A stretch of 64,000 bases of DNA from Mucilaginibacter endophyticus (GTDB lineage: Bacteria; Bacteroidota; Bacteroidia; Sphingobacteriales; Sphingobacteriaceae): positions 795,281 through 859,280 of the forward strand of contig NZ_QPCG01000003.1 in NCBI RefSeq assembly GCF_003351025.1, read 5' to 3'. The position numbers and the translations under genes were made by a program. Positions 25,116-34,030 of this stretch are shown one piece after another (positions within the stretch are counted from its first letter, which is position 1; every line of letters starts with the position of its first letter). The notes below the pieces were generated by a model that ran no database searches, was not told the origin of the DNA, and saw only the letters and a program-made list of their open reading frames with translations.

Positions 25116-25131
25116 ATTTGTTCAGAGTACC

Positions 25132-25533
25132 TTACGGTACCAAAACTATTTTAAGTTTTAACGGGCCAGGGATGCCTGAGCCGGTAGGAATACTTCCATC
25201 AGCGTTTTGAGCATCTATATATAGTGTTCCTTTAGCGTATACAAACCGATAGCTAATTCCTCCATATACATCAGGTAATTGCTCATAAGCTCCATCTTCA
25301 TCCAAATACACTAAAACAGCACCGTGATTATTGTAATAATCTGTGATTTCAGGCACGGCTAAAGTTGTAGTATAGCCATGAACGCTATTAGGATCGGAAG
25401 TATTGTCAAGCACAAAATTTGGCGTGGTATCAAAAATGGTAGTTGCGCTTGGGCTTGTGGTTACATACTCCTTTTTACACGATGTTGCGGCAAGTACAAT
25501 AGTGCAGCAAATTAAAGTCAAGATTTTTTTCAT
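25132..25533 (-). CDS. Small lipoprotein of unknown function
   Basis: 133 residues. Lipoprotein signal peptide with lipobox LAATSC at residues 14-19, followed by KKE and a short Thr/Ser-rich linker, then a compact domain (about 40-133) rich in beta strands and aromatic residues. It is convergent with fabI. It resembles the many small Bacteroidota lipoproteins without a known role; I recognise no family. Confidence 0.75.
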   Translation of the reverse strand: MKKILTLICCTIVLAATSCKKEYVTTSPSATTIFDTTPNFVLDNTSDPNSVHGYTTTLAVPEITDYYNNHGAVLVYLDEDGAYEQLPDVYGGISYRFVYAKGTLYIDAQNADGSIPTGSGIPGPLKLKIVLVP

Positions 25534-25679
25534 AAAGTATTGCGTTAGTTATTATAACTGTATGAACAAAAAATTGTTCAAAGGTTTAAACGTTTTTTAA
25601 ATTATTTTATTTCAAATATTATTTCAGCCCTTTTTTGCGACACGCATTGATAAACTAACATTTTAGTTTAATTTTAGCT

Positions 25680-26789
25680 ATGCGTAAATCCCTGTTGCTT
25701 TTGTTGATATTATTACCTGCTTGCTGCTTGGCCCAGGTAAAAATTACCGGGAAAGTGATTAACATGACAGATACCAAACCGGTACCTAATGCCAGCGTAT
25801 TTTTAAATAATGCCCAGGTGGGCAATAAAACAGCCGAGGATGGTACATTCACGCTAAGTAATGTAAAGCCAGGCAAATATGATTTTATCATATCCATAGT
25901 AGGCTACGAAACCTATACTTACAGCCTTCAGGCGGGCAGCTCCAATATCGATCTGGGTACCATCAGCATTATTCCTAAAACTTTTCAGCTTAATGAGGTT
26001 AAGATCAGGCCAGATCCTAACCGTGAAAAATACTACAATATATTCAGGCAGCAATTTTTGGGAACATCCGATAATACAGCCCAATGCAAGATCCTGAATT
26101 CTGATGTACTTGATTTTGATTACGACGATGTAACTTATGTGTTAAAAGCATCTTCGCATGATTTTCTGGAGATCGAGAATAAAGCCTTAGGCTACCGGAT
26201 CAGGTATAAGCTAACTAACTTTAATTATAATCCGGGCAAAGCCATGCTATATTACGAGGGAATCTCCAACTTTGAAGATCTTAAAGGCAGCGAAAAACAG
26301 AAACGCAGATGGCACAAACAACGGCAAATAGCCTATCTGGGTTCAAGCATGCATTTCTACCGGGCAGCGATTAAGGATAGCCTCAGCAAAGAAAATTTTG
26401 TTGTCATGCGCCTGATCCGTAAACCTAATCCCAATTATCATGGCGGACCAAATAATAAATACCAGCAAAGTCTTGTCAACAAGCCTTTAGACAGGCCCGA
26501 TTTTTTTTATACAACAGACCAGGAAGGCCTATTTGCCATAGGCTTTACCGATTGCCTGTATGTAATGTATACTAAAAAAGGGCAGGATCCGTCTGCCAGC
26601 ACTTTTCAGGCATTCAATATGCCCAACAACGCTACAACCATCATTTCCTTCGATGAACCACATGCTTTTTTTGACAACAACGGCATAGTAGCCAATCCCC
26701 ATTCAATTGTATACGAAGGTGATTGGGGCATACGCCGCGTTGCCGAAATGCTGCCGGTTGATTATGAGCCGGTGGTGGAGAAGAAATGA
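25680..26789 (+). CDS. Carboxypeptidase-regulatory-like domain protein
   Basis: 369 residues. Signal peptide (LLLLLILLPACCLAQ), then a CarboxypepD_reg-like/SusD-partner-type domain (about 20-95: VKITGKVINMTDTKPVPNAS, GNKTAEDGTFTLSNVKPGKY, VGYETYTYSL). The rest (95-369) is a conserved Bacteroidota region with many aromatic residues and no catalytic motif that I can name; it has no TonB-dependent receptor barrel. It is probably secreted or outer-membrane associated. Its stop is directly next to copy 2 of the TTGTCTGAAC element. Confidence 0.8.
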   Translation: MRKSLLLLLILLPACCLAQVKITGKVINMTDTKPVPNASVFLNNAQVGNKTAEDGTFTLSNVKPGKYDFIISIVGYETYTYSLQAGSSNIDLGTISIIPKTFQLNEVKIRPDPNREKYYNIFRQQFLGTSDNTAQCKILNSDVLDFDYDDVTYVLKASSHDFLEIENKALGYRIRYKLTNFNYNPGKAMLYYEGISNFEDLKGSEKQKRRWHKQRQIAYLGSSMHFYRAAIKDSLSKENFVVMRLIRKPNPNYHGGPNNKYQQSLVNKPLDRPDFFYTTDQEGLFAIGFTDCLYVMYTKKGQDPSASTFQAFNMPNNATTIISFDEPHAFFDNNGIVANPHSIVYEGDWGIRRVAEMLPVDYEPVVEKK

Positions 26790-26873
26790 GTCTGAACTTG
26801 AATTAAGGGAATTAAGAGAATTTGTTTTGCATTCTACCCATTCATTTAATTCAAAAAATTCGAGTTCTGACAA
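26790..26873 (+). repeat. TTGTCTGAAC inverted-repeat element, copy 2
   Basis: Ends GTCTGAACTTGAATT (26790-26804) and AATTCGAGTTCTGAC (26857-26871), the most diverged copy, directly after a stop codon and in front of the clpC terminator. Same orientation as the other copies. Confidence 0.65.
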
Positions 26874-26878
26874 AAACA

Positions 26879-26912
26879 AAAGCCCCGTTTCGAAAAATCG
26901 AAACGGGGCTTT
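26879..26912. terminator. Bidirectional terminator at the clpC end
   Basis: Perfect 15-bp stem AAGCCCCGTTTCGA-rich / TCGAAACGGGGCTT with a short A loop, between convergent genes, with T runs on both strands. Confidence 0.88.
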
Positions 26913-26936
26913 GATATTATTTATGGGATTACAAAA

Positions 26937-29471
26937 TTACTTTTGTTCTTCCTGTTCTGGCTTTTTGCTTTCACCTTTTCTGTCGGTAATTTTGATCTCT
27001 TTAGTTTCAGTATCAAAATCAACTACCATTACATCGCCTTCGGCTAATTCACCTTTCAGGATCTCTTCGGCAATTGGATCTTCCAGGTATTTCTGGATGG
27101 CGCGTTTAAGCGGCCTTGCACCAAATTGCGAATCGTAACCTTTATCGGCAATGAAATCTTTAGCTGCTTCGGTAAGCTCAATTTTGAAACCTAAGCCATT
27201 TACACGGCTAAACAGGTAAGCAAGCTCGATATCGATGATCTTGAAGATCTCTTCTTTACCTAATGAGTTAAATACGATAACATCATCAATACGGTTCAGG
27301 AACTCAGGTGCAAAAGCACGTTTCAAAGCATTCTCAATAACACCGCGTGAGTGGCTTTCGGCCTGTAAAGTTTTAGCATTGGTGCTGAAACCTACACCCT
27401 GACCAAAGTCTTTCAACTGGCGGGCACCGATGTTTGATGTCATGATAATGATGGTGTTCCTGAAATCAACCTTACGGCCTAATGAATCGGTAAGCTGACC
27501 TTCGTCCAATACCTGTAACAGGATATTGAATACATCAGGGTGAGCTTTTTCGATCTCATCCAATAAAACTACCGCATATGGTTTACGACGTACTTTTTCA
27601 GTTAACTGACCGCCTTCTTCATAACCTACGTAGCCCGGAGGCGCACCTACTAAACGAGATACCGCGAATTTCTCCATGTACTCGCTCATGTCAATCTGGA
27701 TCAGGGCGTCTTCAGTGTCAAACATAAAGCGGGCAAGCTCTTTGGCAAGCTCGGTTTTACCAACACCCGTAGGGCCTAAGAAAATGAATGAACCAATTGG
27801 CTTTTTAGGATCTTTCAAACCTGCACGGGTACGTTGTATAGCACGGGTTAGCTTTTTGATAGCTTCATCCTGACCAATGATCTTGCTGGCAACAGTATCG
27901 CTCATATGCAACAGTTTCTGACTGTCGGCCTGACCAACACGTTGTACCGGGATACCGGTCATCATTGAAACCACTTCGGCAACATTATCTTCGGTTACGG
28001 TGTAACGTTTAGATTTTGTTTCGGCTTCCCAAACAGCTTTTGCCTGGTCAAGCTCAACCAAAAGGTTTTTCTCGGTATCGCGCAATTGTGCAGCTTCTTC
28101 ATATTTCTGGCTGCGAACAACTTTGTTTTTCTCTATCTTGATCTGCTCAATCTTTTGCTCAATATCCAGGATGTTTTGAGGCACGTGGATGTTGGTTAAG
28201 TGAACACGTGAACCTGCTTCGTCAAGCGCGTCGATAGCTTTATCTGGCAAAAACCTGTCGGTGATGTACCGGGTAGTTAAGTTAACGCAAGCGTTGATTG
28301 CTTCAGGAGTATAGGTAACACCGTGGTGTTCTTCATATTTATCCTTAATGCGGTTCAGTATCTCAATGGTTTCAGTCGGGGTAGCCGGCTCAACCATTAC
28401 TTTTTGGAAACGACGGTCCAAAGCACCATCTTTTTCAATATACTGGCGATATTCATCTAAGGTAGTAGCGCCAATGCATTGTATCTCTCCCCTCGCCAAA
28501 GCTGGTTTAAACATATTTGACGCGTCAAGCGAACCTGAAGCACCACCAGCACCTACTATAGTATGGATCTCGTCAATAAATAAAATTACATCAGGTGATT
28601 TTTCCAGTTCGTTCATTACCGCTTTCATACGCTCTTCAAACTGGCCACGGTATTTGGTACCTGCAACCAATGAGGCTAAATCAAGTGTAACTACACGCTT
28701 ATTGAACAATACACGTGATACTTTGCGCTGAACAATGCGCAATGCAAGACCTTCGGCAATGGCCGATTTACCTACACCCGGCTCACCTATCAATATAGGA
28801 TTGTTCTTTTTACGGCGCGATAAAATTTGTGATACCCTTTCGATCTCTTTTTCACGACCAACAATCGGATCCAACTTGCCATCTTCGGCGGCGCGGGTTA
28901 AATCGCGGCCAAAGTTGTCAAGCACCGGCGTTTTTGATTTAATGTCAGATACTTTTTTAGGCTGACTAAATGACTCTTCTTCTTTAAAGTCATCGTCGCC
29001 ACCTGTAGGTGATCCCGGCATTTCGTCAGTAACGTCGTTTTTATGTGATTCAACTTCGCCTTTAAATACCTCGTAGTTCACGTTGAACTGCACCAGTATT
29101 TGAGAGGCAATGTTGTCTTCATCACGAAGGATAGACAGCAGCAGGTGCTCTGTACCAATCACATCGCTTTTAAATATTTTGGCTTCCAGATAAGTTATCT
29201 TCAATACTTTCTCGGCCTGTTTTGTTAACGGGATGCTGCCGATATGTACGTTTGTTCCAATAGTTCCCTTTACTGCATCCTCAACGGCGCGGCGAAGTTT
29301 TGCGGTATCAACGTTCAATCCTTTCAGCAATTTAATTGCTACACCATCCCCATCGCGGATAAGCCCCAGCAAAAGATGTTCAGTACCTATATAGTCATGC
29401 CCAAGACGTAATGCCTCTTCCCTGCTATATTGAATAACATCTTTTACCCTCGGCGAAAATTTAGCTTCCAT
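26937..29471 (-). CDS. clpC: ATP-dependent Clp protease ATP-binding subunit ClpC
   Basis: 844 residues, class I Clp/Hsp100. Two Clp_N repeats (5-70 and 80-145), Walker A GEPGVGKS (229-236) with Walker B VILFIDEIH near 300 in the first AAA module, a UVR coiled-coil insert (about 445-480), and the second AAA module with GPTGVGKT near 570 and VVLLDEIEKAHPDV. It unfolds substrates and feeds them to ClpP. Length and UVR identify ClpC rather than ClpA or ClpB. Single gene with its own terminator; no CIRCE-type heat-shock operator is visible upstream. Confidence 0.95.
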   Translation of the reverse strand: MEAKFSPRVKDVIQYSREEALRLGHDYIGTEHLLLGLIRDGDGVAIKLLKGLNVDTAKLRRAVEDAVKGTIGTNVHIGSIPLTKQAEKVLKITYLEAKIFKSDVIGTEHLLLSILRDEDNIASQILVQFNVNYEVFKGEVESHKNDVTDEMPGSPTGGDDDFKEEESFSQPKKVSDIKSKTPVLDNFGRDLTRAAEDGKLDPIVGREKEIERVSQILSRRKKNNPILIGEPGVGKSAIAEGLALRIVQRKVSRVLFNKRVVTLDLASLVAGTKYRGQFEERMKAVMNELEKSPDVILFIDEIHTIVGAGGASGSLDASNMFKPALARGEIQCIGATTLDEYRQYIEKDGALDRRFQKVMVEPATPTETIEILNRIKDKYEEHHGVTYTPEAINACVNLTTRYITDRFLPDKAIDALDEAGSRVHLTNIHVPQNILDIEQKIEQIKIEKNKVVRSQKYEEAAQLRDTEKNLLVELDQAKAVWEAETKSKRYTVTEDNVAEVVSMMTGIPVQRVGQADSQKLLHMSDTVASKIIGQDEAIKKLTRAIQRTRAGLKDPKKPIGSFIFLGPTGVGKTELAKELARFMFDTEDALIQIDMSEYMEKFAVSRLVGAPPGYVGYEEGGQLTEKVRRKPYAVVLLDEIEKAHPDVFNILLQVLDEGQLTDSLGRKVDFRNTIIIMTSNIGARQLKDFGQGVGFSTNAKTLQAESHSRGVIENALKRAFAPEFLNRIDDVIVFNSLGKEEIFKIIDIELAYLFSRVNGLGFKIELTEAAKDFIADKGYDSQFGARPLKRAIQKYLEDPIAEEILKGELAEGDVMVVDFDTETKEIKITDRKGESKKPEQEEQK

Positions 29472-29996
29472 ATATACCTTTCTAATTATTGAACGCCCTA
29501 ATGTATAAATTATGTCTTTATAAATTACGACGCCTGTTTTACTTTCATCAACAATATTGCCAACATTTAAAGCTTTGCAGAAACAGACATTGTTATGATA
29601 CGCAATGTATCAAAGATTAGTGCCAATCAACAGTTTTTACCTCAAAAGCCCACTGCTAAGTGTTTTTTTTACAATATACGAACGAAACTTACCTGTTTGA
29701 TATAAATATCCTAAAAAAGTTTAAACAAATTTCAAATATTTAATAACATTTCCACCTTTTAAGGCATTTCGTCATAAACATGACAATTAGGCATTAGCCT
29801 TGTAATTATCGTCATATATACTATATACGGTGAATGCCCGGCGAGGGTTGTGTAACTTCGTTTAAGGTTCAATTAAATTTAAATTAACATTATAACTCAA
29901 AAATCAGCCTAAAATTACTACTCCTAAACATTAATCTGCGACTGCCGTTTCATCTATTTTATCCATATTTGAATTTCTATTTATTGATCAATTATA
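29472..29996. other. Intergenic stretch between divergent clpC and ettA
   Basis: 525 bases with no coding signal. It holds A/T-rich sequence, a GTCAT-N4-ATGAC dyad at 29771-29784, and a weak inverted repeat from it to GTCAT at 29811-29815. No clear TAnnTTTG promoter was found for either gene; both promoters must be here. Confidence 0.5.
29771..29784. promoter_or_regulatory. GTCAT-N4-ATGAC dyad between clpC and ettA
   Basis: GTCATAAACATGAC, one base different from the core of the dyad at 16241-16260. It lies 213 bases before ettA and 300 before clpC. Confidence 0.4.
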
Positions 29997-31679
29997 ATGG
30001 CAGACGAAAAGATAATTTTTTCAATGGCCGGGGTTAGCAAAGTTTATCCCCCGCAAAAAACAGTATTAAAAAACATATACCTGTCGTTTTTTTACGGCGC
30101 AAAAATTGGCGTTATCGGCTTAAATGGTTCTGGTAAATCGTCACTGCTTAAAATTATTGCAGGCATTGATAAAACCAATATAGGCGAAGTTGTTTTTTCG
30201 CCGGGCTACACCGTTGGCTACCTGAGCCAGGAACCGGAACTTGATCCCGAAAAAACTGTGCGTGAAATAGTTGAAGAAGGCGTTGCCGAAACAACAGCCT
30301 TACTGAAAGAGTACGAAGAGATCAACGAGAAATTCGGCCTTCCGGAGTATTACGAAGATGCCGACGCCATGGAAAAACTCATGAACCGCCAGGGCGAATT
30401 GCAGGATAAAATTGATGCTGTAAATGCATGGGAACTGGACAGCAAACTGGAGCGCGCAATGGATGCCCTTCGTTGCCCTGAGCCGGATACCAAAATTTCG
30501 GTATTATCTGGTGGCGAGCGTCGCCGCGTGGCTTTGTGCCGCCTTTTATTAAAAGAACCGGATGTTTTATTGCTTGATGAGCCTACCAACCACCTGGATG
30601 CCGAATCTATTGATTGGCTGGAACAACATTTACAACAATATAAAGGAACAGTTATCGCGGTAACGCACGACAGGTATTTTCTTGACAATGTTGCAGGCTG
30701 GATCCTGGAACTTGACCGTGGAGAAGGTATCCCATGGAAAGGAAATTATTCCTCATGGCTGGACCAGAAAGCCAAACGTTTGGCGCAGGAAGAAAAGAGC
30801 GAGAGCAAACGTCAGAAAACATTGGAGCGCGAGCTGGAATGGGTACGCATGGGCCCGAAAGGCCGTCATGCCAAATCAAAAGCCCGTTTAGGCAATTACG
30901 AAAAACTGGCTTCTGAAGAAACCAAAGAACGCGAAGAAAAACTGGAGCTGTTTATTCCGCCAGGCCCGCGTTTGGGTAACGTGGTGATTGAAGCCAATAA
31001 CGTAAGCAAATCATACGGCGATAAATTATTGTTTGATAACCTGAGCTTTTCATTGCCTCCGGCCGGTATAGTTGGTATCATTGGCCCTAACGGTGCCGGT
31101 AAAACCACGCTATTCCGTTTAATCACCGGGCAGGACCAACCAGACGCCGGTACCTTCCGTGTTGGTGAAACCGTAGCTTTGGGTTATGTAGACCAGATGC
31201 ATGACGACCTTGACCCTAACAAATCTGTTTGGGAAAACGTAACCGGCGGTCTGGAAACCATTATGGTAGGTAACCGTCCTTTAAATTCAAGGGCTTATGT
31301 ATCTAAGTTTAACTTTAACGGCGCCGATCAGCAGAAAAAAGTGGGTGTACTATCGGGCGGTGAGCGTAACCGAGTTCACTTATCCATCACCCTTAAAAAA
31401 GGATCAAACGTGCTGCTGCTGGATGAGCCTACCAACGATATCGACGTAAATACTTTACGTGCGTTGGAAGAGGCCCTGGAAAACTTTGGCGGCTGCGCCG
31501 TAGTGATCAGCCACGACCGTTGGTTCCTTGATCGTATCTGTACGCACATCCTGGCTTTTGAAGGCAACTCACAGGTTTACTTCTTTGAGGGTAACTACTC
31601 CGACTACGAAGAAAACCGTAAAAAACGCTTAGGTGATGTTGCTCCGAAAAGGATCAAGTATAAAAAGTTGACGGCGTAA
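29997..31679 (+). CDS. ettA: Energy-dependent translational throttle protein EttA (ABC-F)
   Basis: 560 residues, ABC-F ATPase with two nucleotide-binding domains and no membrane part. First: Walker A GLNGSGKS (41-48), signature LSGGERRRVALCRLLL, Walker B LLLDEPTNHLDAES. Second: GPNGAGKT, LSGGERNRVHLSITL, LLLDEPTNDIDVNT. The linker has the basic region KGRHAKSKARLGNYE. EttA gates ribosomes according to the ATP/ADP ratio; the length and the NDID form of the second Walker B are typical. It is followed by a C-rich repeat that forms its terminator. Confidence 0.94.
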   Translation: MADEKIIFSMAGVSKVYPPQKTVLKNIYLSFFYGAKIGVIGLNGSGKSSLLKIIAGIDKTNIGEVVFSPGYTVGYLSQEPELDPEKTVREIVEEGVAETTALLKEYEEINEKFGLPEYYEDADAMEKLMNRQGELQDKIDAVNAWELDSKLERAMDALRCPEPDTKISVLSGGERRRVALCRLLLKEPDVLLLDEPTNHLDAESIDWLEQHLQQYKGTVIAVTHDRYFLDNVAGWILELDRGEGIPWKGNYSSWLDQKAKRLAQEEKSESKRQKTLERELEWVRMGPKGRHAKSKARLGNYEKLASEETKEREEKLELFIPPGPRLGNVVIEANNVSKSYGDKLLFDNLSFSLPPAGIVGIIGPNGAGKTTLFRLITGQDQPDAGTFRVGETVALGYVDQMHDDLDPNKSVWENVTGGLETIMVGNRPLNSRAYVSKFNFNGADQQKKVGVLSGGERNRVHLSITLKKGSNVLLLDEPTNDIDVNTLRALEEALENFGGCAVVISHDRWFLDRICTHILAFEGNSQVYFFEGNYSDYEENRKKRLGDVAPKRIKYKKLTA

Positions 31680-31681
31680 AA

Positions 31682-31718
31682 GCCTCTAAATCTCCTCCGA
31701 ATGGGGGAGATTTTTTTT
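31682..31718 (+). terminator. Terminator of ettA made from a C-rich repeat
   Basis: CCTCTAAATCTCC pairs with GGGGGAGATTT to give a stem followed by eight T residues. The left arm is the CCTCTAAATCTCC word of the dispersed C-rich family, suggesting that the repeat was adopted as a terminator. Confidence 0.75.
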
Positions 31719-31726
31719 ATAACGTA

Positions 31727-32272
31727 ATGATCAGAAACTACTACGGGCCTCCGATTCCACCAATACCCTCACGAAGAGCCGGGGCGCTCGCTCTCGTTGC
31801 CCTACTTGTCGGCGCGTTTTCATTAGTTGCCCAAATCGGCTTGTTTGAACTTACGTTTATACCGCTACTTGTTTCCATGGAAATATGGACAGCATTTGCA
31901 ATAATCAGTTTTGTAATCTTTATTCGTTTTTATTGGAAATACAAAAAATCGTTTAGCACTATTTTAGTGTCCCTGTTTTATGGATACGCTTCGGCCGGGT
32001 TGCCATTATATATTTTTATGGCAACCAATTACTATTTTGCCAATAATAAAACCTCTCCGCAAACTTTCAAAGTGATCTCAGCCGAAGTAGGGAAGTTCAA
32101 AAATCCCCCCAGTGTTGTGGTTGCATACAAAGGGCTAAACAAAGAAATATTTTACGACTGGGGCACACCGGTTGATAAATACAAAACCGTTACCTTTCCA
32201 ATTCAAGAGGGGCTTTGGGGCTTTGATGTCGTTTATCAGGAAGATATTAACGTCGGCTTACCCGCACAATGA
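31727..32272 (+). CDS. Membrane protein of unknown function, paralogue 1
   Basis: 181 residues. Short proline-rich start (GPPIPPIPSR), four hydrophobic segments in residues 18-115 (ALALVALLVGAFSLVAQIGL, LLVSMEIWTAFAIISFVIF, ILVSLFYGYASAGLPLYIF) and a soluble C-terminal part (115-181). Its C-terminus shares spaced residues with the next gene: LPLYIFMATNYY, the pattern V.V.Y....K.I, and a G(L/LW)GF(D/E) end. No known family recognised. Confidence 0.7.
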   Translation: MIRNYYGPPIPPIPSRRAGALALVALLVGAFSLVAQIGLFELTFIPLLVSMEIWTAFAIISFVIFIRFYWKYKKSFSTILVSLFYGYASAGLPLYIFMATNYYFANNKTSPQTFKVISAEVGKFKNPPSVVVAYKGLNKEIFYDWGTPVDKYKTVTFPIQEGLWGFDVVYQEDINVGLPAQ

Positions 32273-32305
32273 TCAAAAGCACTTGATAAGCAGATAACCT
32301 AAACC

Positions 32306-32842
32306 ATGAACAAGATCAAATCATTCTTAAAGGTTCTTGATATAACTACCGAAAATACCTTTTTTACGATAGCCTTTTTTACAGGAATTACCCTCACTTA
32401 CTTAGAAATCTGCATTTACAGATTAACCTTTATTTCGTTCGCAATCCCTTTTTTATTATGGATGTTTTCAGGAGTCATTATAACACCTTTATTTTTCAAA
32501 AGATTGCCACGGTACTTAAAAAGTAATCTTCTTGTGTTTCAGTTTCTTTTTAACATATTCACATGGGGTGGCATTGTGATCTATTTATTTATGGCTCCAA
32601 ATTTTTATTGGGGCACTCCAAACCGCACTTCAATTTCTTTAAAGATAACCGACAAAGGCACGTTAGCAAAAGGTAGTTCGGGATGCGGGGAGCCTTACGT
32701 TACTGTCAAATATGAAAAGTTTGACAAGCAAATTATTTTCCCTTGCGGCACATCAACAGATGGTTTTAACACTGTTGATCTAACTCTTCGCAGAGGCTTA
32801 TTCGGCTTCGAAACTATAGAAAGCAAAACTTTATCCAAATAA
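32306..32842 (+). CDS. Membrane protein of unknown function, paralogue 2
   Basis: 178 residues with the same plan as the previous gene: four hydrophobic segments (about 20-115) followed by a soluble tail. Shared features include IYLFMAPNFYW against LYIFMATNYY, VTVKYEKFDKQIIF against VVVAYKGLNKEIFY, and RRGLFGFETI against QEGLWGFDVV. The tail has two cysteines absent in the first. The two genes are 33 bases apart and look like an old tandem duplication. Confidence 0.7.
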   Translation: MNKIKSFLKVLDITTENTFFTIAFFTGITLTYLEICIYRLTFISFAIPFLLWMFSGVIITPLFFKRLPRYLKSNLLVFQFLFNIFTWGGIVIYLFMAPNFYWGTPNRTSISLKITDKGTLAKGSSGCGEPYVTVKYEKFDKQIIFPCGTSTDGFNTVDLTLRRGLFGFETIESKTLSK

Positions 32843-32873
32843 GAAATGCCACCCAAACCGGGCGGCATTTCTT
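32841..32873. terminator. Terminator after the paired membrane proteins
   Basis: Stem AAGAAATGCC / GGCATTTCTT with an inner CCC/GGG pair, between the convergent membrane-protein and SDR genes. Confidence 0.8.
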
Positions 32874-32891
32874 ATATCAATTAAGTAGATC

Positions 32892-33701
32892 TTACTTTAT
32901 CCCGTAATGATCATTCATCAATTTCTCGAACAAACCACCAGGTAATATCGCTTTAAGTGTCGGTACAATGGTTTGGCCAACTTGCCCAACCAGGTAACGA
33001 TGTTTAGGGCTTGATGATGCTACTATCGAAACCAGCTTTTTGGCTAACGACTCCGGACTTGGGGCAATGCTTTCGTCTTTTTCCATGGCAGCAACTGCAG
33101 CGTTGTATTCGGTTTCCAGCTTATCGTTTTTGATAGGGAATTTAACTTTCGCGCGGTTTTGGCTAAAGTCAGATTTAAAGTCGCCCGGGTTAAGCAGGGT
33201 TACTTTAACACCGGTGTTACGTAGCTCCATCCTTAAGCTTTGTGAATAACCTTCAATAGCATACTTTGAAGCGCTGTACATACCCTGGTACGGCAAACCG
33301 AATAAGCCGGCCAACGAGCTGATGTTTACGATAAGGCCTTGACCTTTTTCGATCATCGTAGGTAATACCGCAGAGCTAACACGGATCACTCCGAAAAAGT
33401 TAACCTCAAACTGTTGCTTGGCGCTTTCAACAGGCATAGCATAAGCCGGACCGGTTACGCCGTTACCGGCATTATTCACCAGTACATCAATTTTACCTTC
33501 TGCCTTAATAATAGTGTCTATTGCTGCCTTTACCGAAGCGTCGTCGGTAACATCAAGTTGAACAGGTTTAAATGATACGGATTTCATACGGTCGAGATTA
33601 CGCGATGAACCGTAAACCGTATGGCCAGCCGCCTGAAGCGCATTAGCACAAGCTAAGCCAATACCAGAAGATGCTCCTGTTACTAATATTACCTTTTTCA
33701 T
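32892..33701 (-). CDS. SDR-family NAD(P)-dependent oxidoreductase
   Basis: 269 residues, classical short-chain dehydrogenase. TGASSGIGLACA (cofactor motif near residue 8), NNAGNG near residue 88, catalytic Ser in NISSLAG and Tyr-x3-Lys in YSASKYAIEG. The substrate is unknown; it resembles the group often annotated as SDR oxidoreductases acting on ketones or aldehydes in Bacteroidota. Single gene convergent with the paired membrane proteins. Confidence 0.9.
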   Translation of the reverse strand: MKKVILVTGASSGIGLACANALQAAGHTVYGSSRNLDRMKSVSFKPVQLDVTDDASVKAAIDTIIKAEGKIDVLVNNAGNGVTGPAYAMPVESAKQQFEVNFFGVIRVSSAVLPTMIEKGQGLIVNISSLAGLFGLPYQGMYSASKYAIEGYSQSLRMELRNTGVKVTLLNPGDFKSDFSQNRAKVKFPIKNDKLETEYNAAVAAMEKDESIAPSPESLAKKLVSIVASSSPKHRYLVGQVGQTIVPTLKAILPGGLFEKLMNDHYGIK

Positions 33702-34030
33702 TGTTTGTAAGGGTGAGTTGTTTTGTTTGATTGTTTATTGGTTTGTTGATGCCGTTTTCCGGCAGCGTAAAGATGTGAATTTATAATGCAGCAAAACAAG
33801 CAGATAAATTAAAATTAATGTTACCTGCATAAAAAATTCATGAGGATTGGATGGAGATCGATAACATCGGCCTGTCAGTCTGAGCCTGTCGAAGACCCGC
33901 GCGCAGAGGCCTACCCACCATGCTTCGACGAGCTCAGCATGACACCTCTTTTCAAACTGTGTCTGAATCTTCGCCCCAACGCACAGTCCCCCTCAGCTCT
34001 ATCGAAATGACAGCCTGTTTAGTATTTACC
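33702..34030. other. Intergenic stretch with a stem-loop repeat
   Basis: 329 bases between the SDR and MFS genes with no gene. It contains an imperfect inverted repeat, CTGAGCCTGTCGAAG (33880-33894) against CTTCGACGAGCTCAG (33923-33937), extended by TGTCA/TGACA, and a related TCTATCGAAATGACA at 33997-34011. The CTGAGC..GTCGAAG word is seen in intergenic hairpins of many genomes (from memory). Confidence 0.55.
33873..33944. repeat. CTGAGC-TCGAAG palindromic repeat
   Basis: Two arms of about 22 bases with roughly 19 matching positions and a GC-rich loop of about 28 bases. Likely a dispersed extragenic palindrome. Confidence 0.6.
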
